Assembly: GCA_003175695.1 (NCBI GenBank)
Contig: PSRA01000083.1
Location: 1-39,026, forward strand
Direction of reading: 5' to 3'
DNA from: Bacteroidota bacterium
GTDB lineage: Bacteria; Bacteroidota; Bacteroidia; Chitinophagales; Chitinophagaceae
Length of the DNA stretch: 39,026 nucleotides
Position numbers and translations under genes: made by a program. The notes beneath the pieces were generated by a model, which had not been told where the DNA came from, did not search any database, and saw only the letters and a program-made list of their open reading frames with translations. Positions 32,110-39,026 of this stretch are shown piece by piece (within the stretch, counting starts at the first letter, position 1; every line of letters starts with the position of its first letter).

Positions 32110-32463
32110 ATGGAAAAATTCTTATTAATAGTTCGGGAAGAAATGGAGATCCTCAGCAAGTTAACCGAAGAGCAACGACTAGAAGGTATAAGAGACATGA
32201 CCAAATGGGTAGAGGAGTTGACTCTGACAGGGAATTATATCATGGGCGAACCCTTGACGACAGCAGGTACCTATGTCAGCAAGGATAAAGTTTTGACGGA
32301 TGGACCTTTTATAGAAGCCAAGGAAGCTGTGAGTGGTTTTATGATGATAAATGCAGAAAACCTTAACCAGGCCATTTCCATTGCGCAAAATTGTCCGAAA
32401 GTCTTGAACGGTGATCTGACACTTGAGGTGAGACCCATATTAGTGTACAACATCAATGTCTAA
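32110..32463 (+). CDS. YCII/DGPF-domain protein (first copy)
   Basis: The 117-residue product has the YCII-related DGPF pattern: MEKFLLIVREEMEILSKLTEEQRLEGIRDMTKWVEELTLTGNYIMGEPLTTAGTYV, then LTDGPFIEAKEAVSGFMMINAENLNQAISIAQNCP and LEVRPI. The family is small, dimeric and of unknown function. The DGPF in VLTDGPF is intact. It overlaps the following ECF sigma-factor gene by eight bases, an arrangement typical of ECF42 sigma factors, whose neighbour is a DGPF protein. The gene sits 41 bases behind the serine hydrolase and probably belongs to the DUF899 operon. Confidence 0.92.
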   Translation: MEKFLLIVREEMEILSKLTEEQRLEGIRDMTKWVEELTLTGNYIMGEPLTTAGTYVSKDKVLTDGPFIEAKEAVSGFMMINAENLNQAISIAQNCPKVLNGDLTLEVRPILVYNINV

Positions 32464-33754
32464 CGTCGACAACAAGACCGTAAATCAACAAATAGATCAA
32501 TTGTATCGTAGCCATTTTGGTAAAATGGTGGCGTGGCTACTTTATTTTTCCAAAGATATTCAGTTGGAAAGAGCGGAGGACATCGTGCAGGACGCATTTG
32601 CCTCCTCATTGATTGCCTGGCAAAAGGACGGCATGCCGCAAAATCCTCCAGGATGGATATTCAAAGTGTGCAGGAATAAGGCAATTAACCAGATTAGGGA
32701 TAAAAAAAAGATTCTTCATACTAACGGTCAGATACACGATCCTTTTGTAGATTATGAAATCTCCGAAACAATTCTTGATGATCAGCAGTTACAATTGTTA
32801 TTTGCCTGTGCGCATCCTGATCTCTCACCCAAAGCACAGGTTGTCATAACACTGAAATATATTGCAAGCCTGAAAGTAGAAGCCATCGCAAACGTGCTTG
32901 GCATGACCATCGACGGGGTCGATAAATTGCTGTCAAGGTCCAGACAGAAAATCAGGGAAGAAAGAATCATGCTTGAATTGCCATCCAAATCCAAACTCGG
33001 CGAAAGATTACCCATCGTCCATAAAATCATATATCTGATCTTCAATGAAGGATATAAATCATCATCCGGAAAAGAATTGTTGAGAGAAGAACTCTGTGAA
33101 GATGCTTTACTGTTGACAAAGGAATTGATAGATAAGAACCTTGGCAACAATGAAACGCTGGCGCTTTATTCCTTAATGCTTTTCAACGCAGCAAGATTTA
33201 AAGCGCGATTCGGTCCTGCAGGAGAAATAAAGGATTTGGAAGAACAAGACCGCTCTCAATGGGACAAGAAATTAATTCTGATGGGATGTCATTACCTCGA
33301 GCGATCGAAGGGCGAGGTTATATCTAGTTTTCACTATGAGGCTACTATTGCCTATTTCCATAGTCGCGAGACCCATTTCCGCGATACCAATTGGCAAGCC
33401 ATTACACAGCTCTATCTGCAACTAATGCAAATTAATGCCAGCCCTTTCATTGAGCTGAACTATGCGATTGCGCTTTATTATGCCGGTCAAAAGCCACAGG
33501 CTATTCAGAAATTACATGAGCTTGAACAAAGAGCGTTGCTGAATCAATATTATCTATTAAACGCAAGCCTGGGAAAAATATATTTCAACGAAGGAAATCT
33601 TGATCGGGCAAAAAGTTATTACCTAAAAACATTACACCAAACCAACTTTCAGGTTGAGAAGGACTATATCAGCAAAATGATCGATAAAATCGAGGCCAGG
33701 CAGAACGGAACGCAAAGAAAGAGTGGAGAAACTGAGTGGAGAACAACGGGTTAG
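32456..33754 (+). CDS. ECF42-type RNA polymerase sigma factor
   Basis: The 432-residue factor has sigma region 2 (LYRSHFGKMVAWLLYFSKDIQLERAEDIVQDAFASSLIAW, then PPGWIFKVCRNKAINQIRDKKK) and region 4 (LSPKAQVVITLKYIASLKVEAIANVLGMTIDGVDKLLSRSRQKIRE), then about 240 extra residues with helical TPR-like repeats (LGERLPIVHKIIYLIFNEGYKSSSGKELLREELCEDALLL, NYAIALYYAGQKPQAIQKLHELEQ, ASLGKIYFNEGNLDRAKSYYLKTL). This long tail and the DGPF protein beside it mark the ECF42 group. No anti-sigma factor is adjacent, as expected; the tail is thought to control activity. The last dozen residues are low-complexity and run into a repeat region, so the native end may be shorter. Confidence 0.92.
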   Translation: MSNVDNKTVNQQIDQLYRSHFGKMVAWLLYFSKDIQLERAEDIVQDAFASSLIAWQKDGMPQNPPGWIFKVCRNKAINQIRDKKKILHTNGQIHDPFVDYEISETILDDQQLQLLFACAHPDLSPKAQVVITLKYIASLKVEAIANVLGMTIDGVDKLLSRSRQKIREERIMLELPSKSKLGERLPIVHKIIYLIFNEGYKSSSGKELLREELCEDALLLTKELIDKNLGNNETLALYSLMLFNAARFKARFGPAGEIKDLEEQDRSQWDKKLILMGCHYLERSKGEVISSFHYEATIAYFHSRETHFRDTNWQAITQLYLQLMQINASPFIELNYAIALYYAGQKPQAIQKLHELEQRALLNQYYLLNASLGKIYFNEGNLDRAKSYYLKTLHQTNFQVEKDYISKMIDKIEARQNGTQRKSGETEWRTTG

Positions 33755-33787
33755 GCGCCCTCTGCACTGTTTCTCCGCTCTTTCTCT
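33714..33787. repeat. 19-base inverted repeat across the sigma-factor stop codon
   Basis: Arms at 33714-33732 and 33769-33787 pair at 17 of 19 positions with a 36-base loop that holds the TAG stop. The left arm also has a tandem copy (GAGTGGAGAAAC at 33721-33732, GAGTGGAGAAC at 33734-33744). No T tract follows. It may be a mobile or repetitive fragment that has altered the end of the gene, or an mRNA stem. Confidence 0.55.
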
Positions 33788-33867
33788 GTTATTGGCTAGT
33801 TTTGGGATGCCGGATGGCCCGTTTCGTCTCCTCCTTTCTGGATCCCCAAAAAATAATTTCGTACCCA

Positions 33868-33894
33868 TGTCCCTATTGGTCTTTTTCATTTGTC
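33868..33894 (+). promoter_or_regulatory. ECF-type promoter candidate (TGTCC-N18-TGTC) before the second YCII gene
   Basis: TGTCC at 33868-33872 and TGTC at 33891-33894, identical in spacing to the pair ahead of the DUF899 gene. It ends 43 bases before the ATG at 33938. Confidence 0.45.
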
Positions 33895-33937
33895 ATTCTC
33901 TCAACAATGCATTTTAGTCACTTCTAAAAATAATCAT

Positions 33938-34315
33938 ATGAAAGAATACATGCTTTTAATCCGCAACAATGCGGACATTAAAGACCAAATGACGCCAGAT
34001 CAGCAAAGGGAATTTTTGAATGAGTGTATGGTTTATATCGAAAAATTGAAAAAAAATGGCAATTTAAAAAGTGCACAGCCTCTGGTGAGAGAAGGTGTCA
34101 TGGTTTCCGGTACGCCGGAAGCATGGAAAGACGGACCTTATACCGAAACCAAGGAAGTCATCGTTGGCTATTATCATATTTTAGCGAAAGACCTCAAGGA
34201 TGCCATTTCTATAGCCAAGGGAAATCCGGAATTTGCTTATACAAAAACAGCCAAGGTGGAAGTGCGCCCCATCAAAATGGTTGAGGAAGCTACCGCGTAT
34301 ACCTACCCGAAGTAA
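33938..34315 (+). CDS. YCII/DGPF-domain protein (second copy)
   Basis: I use ATG 33938 (MKEYMLLIRNNADIK), the usual start of the family; the upstream extension is spurious. The 125-residue product shows FLNECMVYIEKLKKNGNLKSAQPLVREGVMVSG, then WKDGPYTETKEVIVGYYHILAKDLKDAISIAKGNPEFA and VEVRPI. The motif reads DGPY in place of DGPF. It differs clearly from the first copy (32110-32463), so it is an old paralogue, not a recent duplicate. It lies behind its own ECF-like promoter, so it is probably a second target of the ECF42 factor. Confidence 0.9.
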   Translation: MKEYMLLIRNNADIKDQMTPDQQREFLNECMVYIEKLKKNGNLKSAQPLVREGVMVSGTPEAWKDGPYTETKEVIVGYYHILAKDLKDAISIAKGNPEFAYTKTAKVEVRPIKMVEEATAYTYPK

Positions 34316-34347
34316 GTTATCCATCAGACTTATTTTGCAATGATATT

Positions 34348-34383
34348 GGTCACAAAGGACACAACGTTGTCACCTTTGTGACC
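34348..34383. terminator. 36-base near-perfect palindrome between convergent genes
   Basis: GGTCACAAAGG and CCTTTGTGACC (11 exact pairs) enclose further pairing around a central CAACGTTG, with four mismatched bases overall. It lies between the YCII gene (ends 34315) and the MG2 gene (ends 34406). No T tract follows on either strand, so it may stop transcription through a strong stem or be a protein site. Confidence 0.5.
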
Positions 34384-34405
34384 TGGCTGACCGGATTCGA
34401 GTCGC

Positions 34406-36829
34406 CTAGTCCTTAGTAATTCCTGAGTCTTGCCTCTTGACAGAAAAGAATGTGCGGTAGAACAATGGCGTCCCATCATCCGAAATGCCCTGAACTATCA
34501 AATCGTATTTTCCCGGAATATCCGAACTGTAGCATTCTAATGTAGATTCCTGACCGAGGATTACTTTAATAGAGGGATTCCAGTAAAGCAAAGTCCGAAA
34601 GTCGGGCATTCGGCTGGCGCGATCTTTTGCGGACCCATAAGATGGCTGATAGAATTCCCTGTGCTCTTGCAGCCCATCAAAGTTTACAGTGAGTATTTTC
34701 GGATCCAAGGAATAACCATCCAAGTCGCCCTTGTATGTTTTGCAATCTATAATACCGTTAAAACTTGTATTGCCCAGATAATATTTTTTTGTCACTACAT
34801 TGATGGACTTTACTTTCAAAGGATCAAAATTCATGAAAGAGTTTACATCAAGAATAGGCAGTCCGTCAAGAAGAATCAATGGATCGGTTAGAAAAGGTCC
34901 TTTGGTTAGTTGATTCATCACATGCAGATGAAAACCAGTGGAGGGGTTGACGACATTTACCTCCCTTACATATTCCCGCATCACTTCTTCCATCGACGAA
35001 AATCGGGTATAACGATCCAGCAGATAAACAACATCAGGCTTCTCGTAAAAAGGTGGTGGTTGTACTTTAGTAACAAAGCTGTCAAGGTTTTTCTTGTGAT
35101 ATACATCCTGCACTTGCTCATAAATGCTTTTTCTGACTATTGCGTTAGTGCTTTCGGAACGAACAGCTATCGGAGGGAAATGTCTTTCGCTTTGAATATT
35201 CGAGAATGGAGATATGAATTCAATTCTTGCGTTTGGATCAGGGGACTGCAAAACAAATTCACCTTTCCCGAAATAATCTTTGAGCTCAAAATCTGCTTTT
35301 CCTTTTTCATCAGTGACAGATGACCAGAATTTTGTCTCTTTGCCCAGAACTGAAAGATAAACGGGTATATCGTCCTTCACTAAACCCGATAATTTGTCAG
35401 TGACCCGAACTGAAAGAATGGCCCCATGGATTTCGGGGGCAAAGCTGAAAATTGGTTTTTCACTGGCAAGGATATCCTTCCATTGAAACCTCCTCCATCC
35501 ATGGGTCATCATAAGCAGGTCCATCGTTTTCTCCTTTTCCGAATTGTTTTGATCAAAACACCATCCTGGATTTTCAATATATCCTGTTAAGTCCGAGGAC
35601 AACAATAAATAGTTTTGGATATTTATTTCATTTTCCGAAGGCTGATTGAGATCATCTGTCCGAATTACTGCTAAAGAGAGGTGCGCGAGATTTGGTGTAT
35701 CTGCCTCTGTGTTAGAAATTATGTTAATCTTTATTTTTTCTCTGGTTTCATATACAGCTGTATCAGTAACTGCTCTGATGAAAACTTGTCGGCGAGGGTA
35801 TGAAAAGATTAACCTTTCACATATTGGTCGAAGGTTTTGGAAAACTGTAATATGGGTGATTCCTTCATCCAGGCTCCTTTTGTCGATATTCAATCGCCCC
35901 AGGCCATTTATGACCGGCACACTGGAAGCGACGTTGACGATTCCACGGGTATGTGCAAATAAGAAAATGGATTCGGTGTTCGCATCATTAGTTTTAATAT
36001 AGACTTCTATTTTCTCATTATTCTCCTTCACCTGCAATACAACTCCTGTCGGATGAGCGTCCGGAATTAATTTTTCGATCGTGCTTCCGTCCGGCAACAG
36101 GAGCATGGCTTTGTATTTTTTGCCCTGCTCAGGCTTCAGCGAAAATTCTCCCATTCCAAATCTTGCGGATTCTATTTGAGTTAAGGTATCATTTGCATCA
36201 TTCAATAACCATCCCCGACTTTGTATTCCCTGGCCATACTGATTGGTCAAGTGAAATGCCACTCTGCTTTCAATTCCATTGACCAGGTCGCCAGCTTCCG
36301 GAAATATACCAAGGTCATAAGAAATTGCATTTTGGGCGGAACTGTCTTTCAATGCATTTTGGGGATGGTAGATCAGGATTGTTTTTTCGAAAAAATAATC
36401 AGCGGAATAATTTTTCATCCACCGCGTGTAACTTCGGAATCGATAGTAACCGCTGGCAAGATTTTTTGGAATCTCCAGGGAACCATTTGCTCCGTCAGTG
36501 TTGAGTGATAAGCTGCTTTGTGAAACTGGTTTGTTCGACTCATCGATTAGCTCAACATATGCAATGTTGCTTAAATGCAAGGGGCGATGAAAACTGGCAT
36601 CTACATAATAAAGCTTGAACCACATGATTTCCCCGGCCAGATATTGATCTTTATCTGTATGAGCGAATATCTTTTCCTGTAGGTTATCCTTGCGCCAAGT
36701 GTCGAATGAATTGACCGGACTTGCAACAGCCGGCTGCGCCTTTAAGCGAATATGCGAGATCACACAGATGGAGATGAACAGCGCAATCTCACGAATGAAA
36801 GGGATCATATTTTTAAGTGCAGTACTCAT
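34406..36829 (-). CDS. MG2-domain / TonB-plug-like secreted protein
   Basis: The 807-residue product has a signal peptide (about 1-31) and then a macroglobulin MG2-like domain (about 45-155) with EKIFAHTDKDQYLAGEIMWFKLYYVDAS and SLEIPKNLASGYYRFRSYTRWMKNY. The middle carries further beta domains, including a carboxypeptidase-regulatory-like piece (LSVRVTDKLSGLVKDDIPVYLSVLGKE). Residues about 650-715 resemble a TonB-receptor plug (DPLILLDGLPILDVNSFMNFDPLKVKSINVVTKKYYLGNTSFNGIIDCKTYKGD), with no beta-barrel after it. Such proteins are common in Bacteroidota surface clusters, and their role is unknown. It lies seven bases after the DUF4249 gene on the same strand, so the three genes probably form one operon. 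Confidence 0.8.
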   Translation of the reverse strand: MSTALKNMIPFIREIALFISICVISHIRLKAQPAVASPVNSFDTWRKDNLQEKIFAHTDKDQYLAGEIMWFKLYYVDASFHRPLHLSNIAYVELIDESNKPVSQSSLSLNTDGANGSLEIPKNLASGYYRFRSYTRWMKNYSADYFFEKTILIYHPQNALKDSSAQNAISYDLGIFPEAGDLVNGIESRVAFHLTNQYGQGIQSRGWLLNDANDTLTQIESARFGMGEFSLKPEQGKKYKAMLLLPDGSTIEKLIPDAHPTGVVLQVKENNEKIEVYIKTNDANTESIFLFAHTRGIVNVASSVPVINGLGRLNIDKRSLDEGITHITVFQNLRPICERLIFSYPRRQVFIRAVTDTAVYETREKIKINIISNTEADTPNLAHLSLAVIRTDDLNQPSENEINIQNYLLLSSDLTGYIENPGWCFDQNNSEKEKTMDLLMMTHGWRRFQWKDILASEKPIFSFAPEIHGAILSVRVTDKLSGLVKDDIPVYLSVLGKETKFWSSVTDEKGKADFELKDYFGKGEFVLQSPDPNARIEFISPFSNIQSERHFPPIAVRSESTNAIVRKSIYEQVQDVYHKKNLDSFVTKVQPPPFYEKPDVVYLLDRYTRFSSMEEVMREYVREVNVVNPSTGFHLHVMNQLTKGPFLTDPLILLDGLPILDVNSFMNFDPLKVKSINVVTKKYYLGNTSFNGIIDCKTYKGDLDGYSLDPKILTVNFDGLQEHREFYQPSYGSAKDRASRMPDFRTLLYWNPSIKVILGQESTLECYSSDIPGKYDLIVQGISDDGTPLFYRTFFSVKRQDSGITKD

Positions 36830-36836
36830 TATTTAA

Positions 36837-38042
36837 TTATGGCCAGAAAGCTGGTTTTGATTTAGTGCCAACGGCAGTGCAATCAACACATCTCACTGCA
36901 GCAGACGTAAAGGTGACTATATATCCATTATAAGGATGTGAAGCCAAGGTTAACCACTCAATGGGAAGCAGGAGGGTAGTTATACCATCGGCAGCATAAT
37001 TATTGAATTTCCCATTAGTTTGAATCTCTATCGGACAATTGGATTGATAATTCCAGTCCGGCAAATCTGAGTTTGAAATAAAAGTCCTTTTTTCCTGTAT
37101 CGGGCAAATGGACACATATCCAATTACCATTTCTGATGGATCAGAAACAGAATGAATATTGCCTTGCAATTCGGAAGGCTGTGCGTCGAACACAGTACCC
37201 AATTGTGTAGAATTTTTTTGCATCTTTTGGAGAAACTCATATGCATCCTTTGTCAATGCAAATTGCCGGGCATTAATACTATACAATACGCTCATTTTGA
37301 CAGACCCCTTTTCTACTAAATTAATTGGTGCAGAAATAGTATCAATACTGTATTTAGCTGTTGAGCCCAACAAAATTGTTTGAGAAGTGTCACTATGCCA
37401 GCATTGGTATTTAGAACTATCGTGAACATAATAAAATAATCCATTGAAATGAATGACTTCACCTCGGTTATTTGGATTGTACAAAATATCGGGTATATAT
37501 TGGGAATGAATCTCCCAGGTTTCTGTAAAATCCCACTGAAAATATTTGGCTATGTTCGACGGGTCATGTGTATTTGCGAATATATGGACACCGTCTGAGC
37601 GGTAAGCCCAGGAAATTGAATCAATAGGTGGATTTCTATTGACAGGCACGAAATCAGAATCGTATTCTTTCTGATTCGAAACTATCCTTAACCGGTATTT
37701 AGAATTTGGATCCAGGGTTAAACCACCAATCATGTATTGGCCCTTGGCCGTCTCCGTTAGTGTGTAATTGGTGCTGTTATTTCCTTCAATAAAGACCTGA
37801 GCGCCTGTCTCCACTGTTCTTGAGCTATCTGACAGGGCAGTTGTTCGCGATAATTTTATGAGTGTACTTCCAGGTCCGCTATTGATTATCCCTTCTACCA
37901 CCAAATACCCCAGGTTCGGCGAAACATAGGGCGACACATAGTGCTCCTTACAGGCAATCACCAGAACAGATGATACATATATCAAATATTTTTTGACTGC
38001 TGCATGAAGAGAACTGATCATATTTATATGCGCGAAGCTCAT
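36837..38042 (-). CDS. DUF4249 lipoprotein, copy 1
   Basis: The 401-residue protein has a lipoprotein signal with lipobox VLVIAC; ATG 38021 (MISSLHAAVKKYLIYVSSVL) is a plausible alternative start. It shows the DUF4249 pattern: YLVVEGIINSGPGSTLIKLSRT...ALSDSSRTVETGAQVFIEGNN, then YRLRIVSNQKEYDSDFVPVNRNPPIDSISWAY, FQWDFTETWEIHSQY, SVKMSVLYSINARQFALTKDAYEFLQKMQKNSTQLGTVFDAQPSELQGNIHSVSDPSEMVIGYVSICPIQEKR, and a Cys-rich end (RCVDCTAVGTKSKPAFWP). These surface lipoproteins accompany MG2/plug proteins in Bacteroidota; function is unknown. It is three bases from a near-identical upstream copy. Confidence 0.9.
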   Translation of the reverse strand: MSFAHINMISSLHAAVKKYLIYVSSVLVIACKEHYVSPYVSPNLGYLVVEGIINSGPGSTLIKLSRTTALSDSSRTVETGAQVFIEGNNSTNYTLTETAKGQYMIGGLTLDPNSKYRLRIVSNQKEYDSDFVPVNRNPPIDSISWAYRSDGVHIFANTHDPSNIAKYFQWDFTETWEIHSQYIPDILYNPNNRGEVIHFNGLFYYVHDSSKYQCWHSDTSQTILLGSTAKYSIDTISAPINLVEKGSVKMSVLYSINARQFALTKDAYEFLQKMQKNSTQLGTVFDAQPSELQGNIHSVSDPSEMVIGYVSICPIQEKRTFISNSDLPDWNYQSNCPIEIQTNGKFNNYAADGITTLLLPIEWLTLASHPYNGYIVTFTSAAVRCVDCTAVGTKSKPAFWP

Positions 38043-38045
38043 AAG

Positions 38046-39026
38046 TTAGTTTGGCCAGAAAACTGGTTTTGATTTAGTTCCAACGGCCGTGCAATCGACA
38101 CATCTCACTTCAGCGGATGTAAAGGTGGTGACATATCCATTAGGAGGAGGAAATGAAGTCCTCGTTAGCCATTCAATGGGAAGCAGGAGGGCAGTTATAC
38201 CATCCGCTGCATAATTATGGTCACGTATGAAAGCAGCATCGTTCTGTTCAATCTCTATCGGACAATTGGATTGATAATTCCAGTCCGGCAAATCTGAGTT
38301 CGAAATGAAAATCCTTTTTTCCTGTATCGGGCAAATGGATACATTTCCAATTACCATTTCTGACGGATCAGAAACGGAATGAATGTTGCCTTTCAATTCT
38401 GAAGGCTGTGCGTCGAACACGGTACCCAATTGTGTAGAATTTTTTTGCATTTTTTGGAGAAACTCAAATCCATCTTTTGTCAATGCGAATTGCCGGACAT
38501 TAATACTGTACAATACACTCATTTTGACAGATCCCTTTTCTACTATAGTAGTCGGCGCTGAAATTGTGTCAATGCTGTATTTGTCTGTTGAACCCAGCAA
38601 AATTATTTGAGATGTGTCAGCTTGCCAGCATTGAAATTTTGAACTATCATGAATTTGTAAAATAAATGGATTGAAGTAAACCACATCATAGGGGTCAATT
38701 GAATTGTACATTGTATTGGGTACATATTGGGAATGAATCTCCCAGGTTTCTGTAAAATCCCACTGAAAATATTTGGCTGTGTTCGATGGGTCATGTGTAT
38801 TTGCGGATATATGGACACCGTCTGACTGGTATGACCAGGAAATGGAATCAATTGGTGGATTACTATTAACGGGTACAAAGTCTGAATCGTATTCCTTCTG
38901 ATTCGCAACTATCTTCAACCGGTATTTAGAATTTGGATCCAGGGTTAAGCCGGCGATCATGTATTGGCCTCTGGTCGTCTCCGTTAGTGTGTAATTGGTG
39001 CTGTTATTTCCTTCAATAAAGACCTG
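38046..39026 (-). CDS. DUF4249 lipoprotein, copy 2 (5' part off-window)
   Basis: The frame is open to the window edge, so the gene continues beyond 39026; about 326 C-terminal residues are visible. They align end to end with copy 1 and differ little except in three patches: the region around PYDVVYFNPFILQIHDSSKFQCW, the IEQNDAAFIRDHNYAADG segment, and the RTSFPPPNGYVTTFTSAEV segment. Its Cys-rich end (RCVDCTAVGTKSKPVFWPN) is the same. It is a tandem duplicate, only three bases from copy 1, and very likely in the same operon. The full start and lipobox lie outside the window. Confidence 0.9.
   Translation of the reverse strand, partial: QVFIEGNNSTNYTLTETTRGQYMIAGLTLDPNSKYRLKIVANQKEYDSDFVPVNSNPPIDSISWSYQSDGVHISANTHDPSNTAKYFQWDFTETWEIHSQYVPNTMYNSIDPYDVVYFNPFILQIHDSSKFQCWQADTSQIILLGSTDKYSIDTISAPTTIVEKGSVKMSVLYSINVRQFALTKDGFEFLQKMQKNSTQLGTVFDAQPSELKGNIHSVSDPSEMVIGNVSICPIQEKRIFISNSDLPDWNYQSNCPIEIEQNDAAFIRDHNYAADGITALLLPIEWLTRTSFPPPNGYVTTFTSAEVRCVDCTAVGTKSKPVFWPN

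Overview
The window looks like a chromosomal segment of a Bacteroidota bacterium, most like Chitinophagaceae. The signs are paired DUF4249 lipoproteins beside an MG2/TonB-plug protein, a TPR-type sensor kinase beside a LytTR regulator, an MlaEFD-type lipid transporter, FG-GAP/VCBS and formylglycine-enzyme-like lipoproteins, and weak Shine-Dalgarno sites. Genes lie on both strands in short operons. I saw no rRNA, tRNA, CRISPR array, insertion sequence or phage module. Both ends cut through genes.

Layout. 1-1817: C-terminal part of a GH94 cyclic beta-1,2-glucan synthase-like protein. 2070-4308: a TPR sensor-kinase gene that has lost its middle, followed by an intact LytTR regulator. 4461-5006: a secreted PepSY-like protein. 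5194-6134 (minus): Ku, preceded by an unannotated 49-residue basic protein. 6302-8869: a lone receiver domain and a set of small stress/envelope proteins (DUF5670, an unknown protein, and a YtxH/holin-like/unknown operon). 9205-11492: MlaEFD. 11647-16080: sigma-54 (RpoN), an NtrC-type activator and a receiver-PAS-histidine kinase. 16269-20436: DUF2252, a membrane protein, topoisomerase IB and a small hypothetical. 20580-26155: DUF3606, a formylglycine-generating-enzyme-like lipoprotein, a beta-barrel-like protein, a haem c/VCBS lipoprotein, a zinc alcohol dehydrogenase and an acyl carrier protein. 26400-28792 (minus): a metallo-beta-lactamase-fold hydrolase, a methyltransferase and an EXPERA-like membrane protein. 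29210-34315: an ECF42-type sigma factor cassette (VOC, DUF899, CxxC membrane protein, frameshifted serine hydrolase, two YCII/DGPF proteins). 34406-39026 (minus): an MG2/TonB-plug protein and two near-identical DUF4249 genes.

The most interesting signal is not a protein. The window encodes RpoN and its activator, and I find two perfect matches to the sigma-54 consensus TGGCAYR-N4-TTGCW. One (20790-20805, minus) sits just upstream of the DUF3606 gene. The other (26290-26305, plus) has no gene behind it, only about 50 bases and then an intrinsic terminator, which predicts a sigma-54-dependent small RNA of about 78 nt. Weaker sites with correct GG-N10-GC spacing precede the acyl carrier protein, the small-protein/Ku operon, the lone receiver and the YtxH operon. 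This would make the window a sigma-54 stress regulon linked to its own regulator.

A second regulatory signal is an identical TGTCC-N18-TGTC pair ahead of both the DUF899 gene and the second YCII gene. It suggests one ECF-type promoter class reading the sigma-factor cassette. All functional statements rest on reading motifs by eye; no database search was run.
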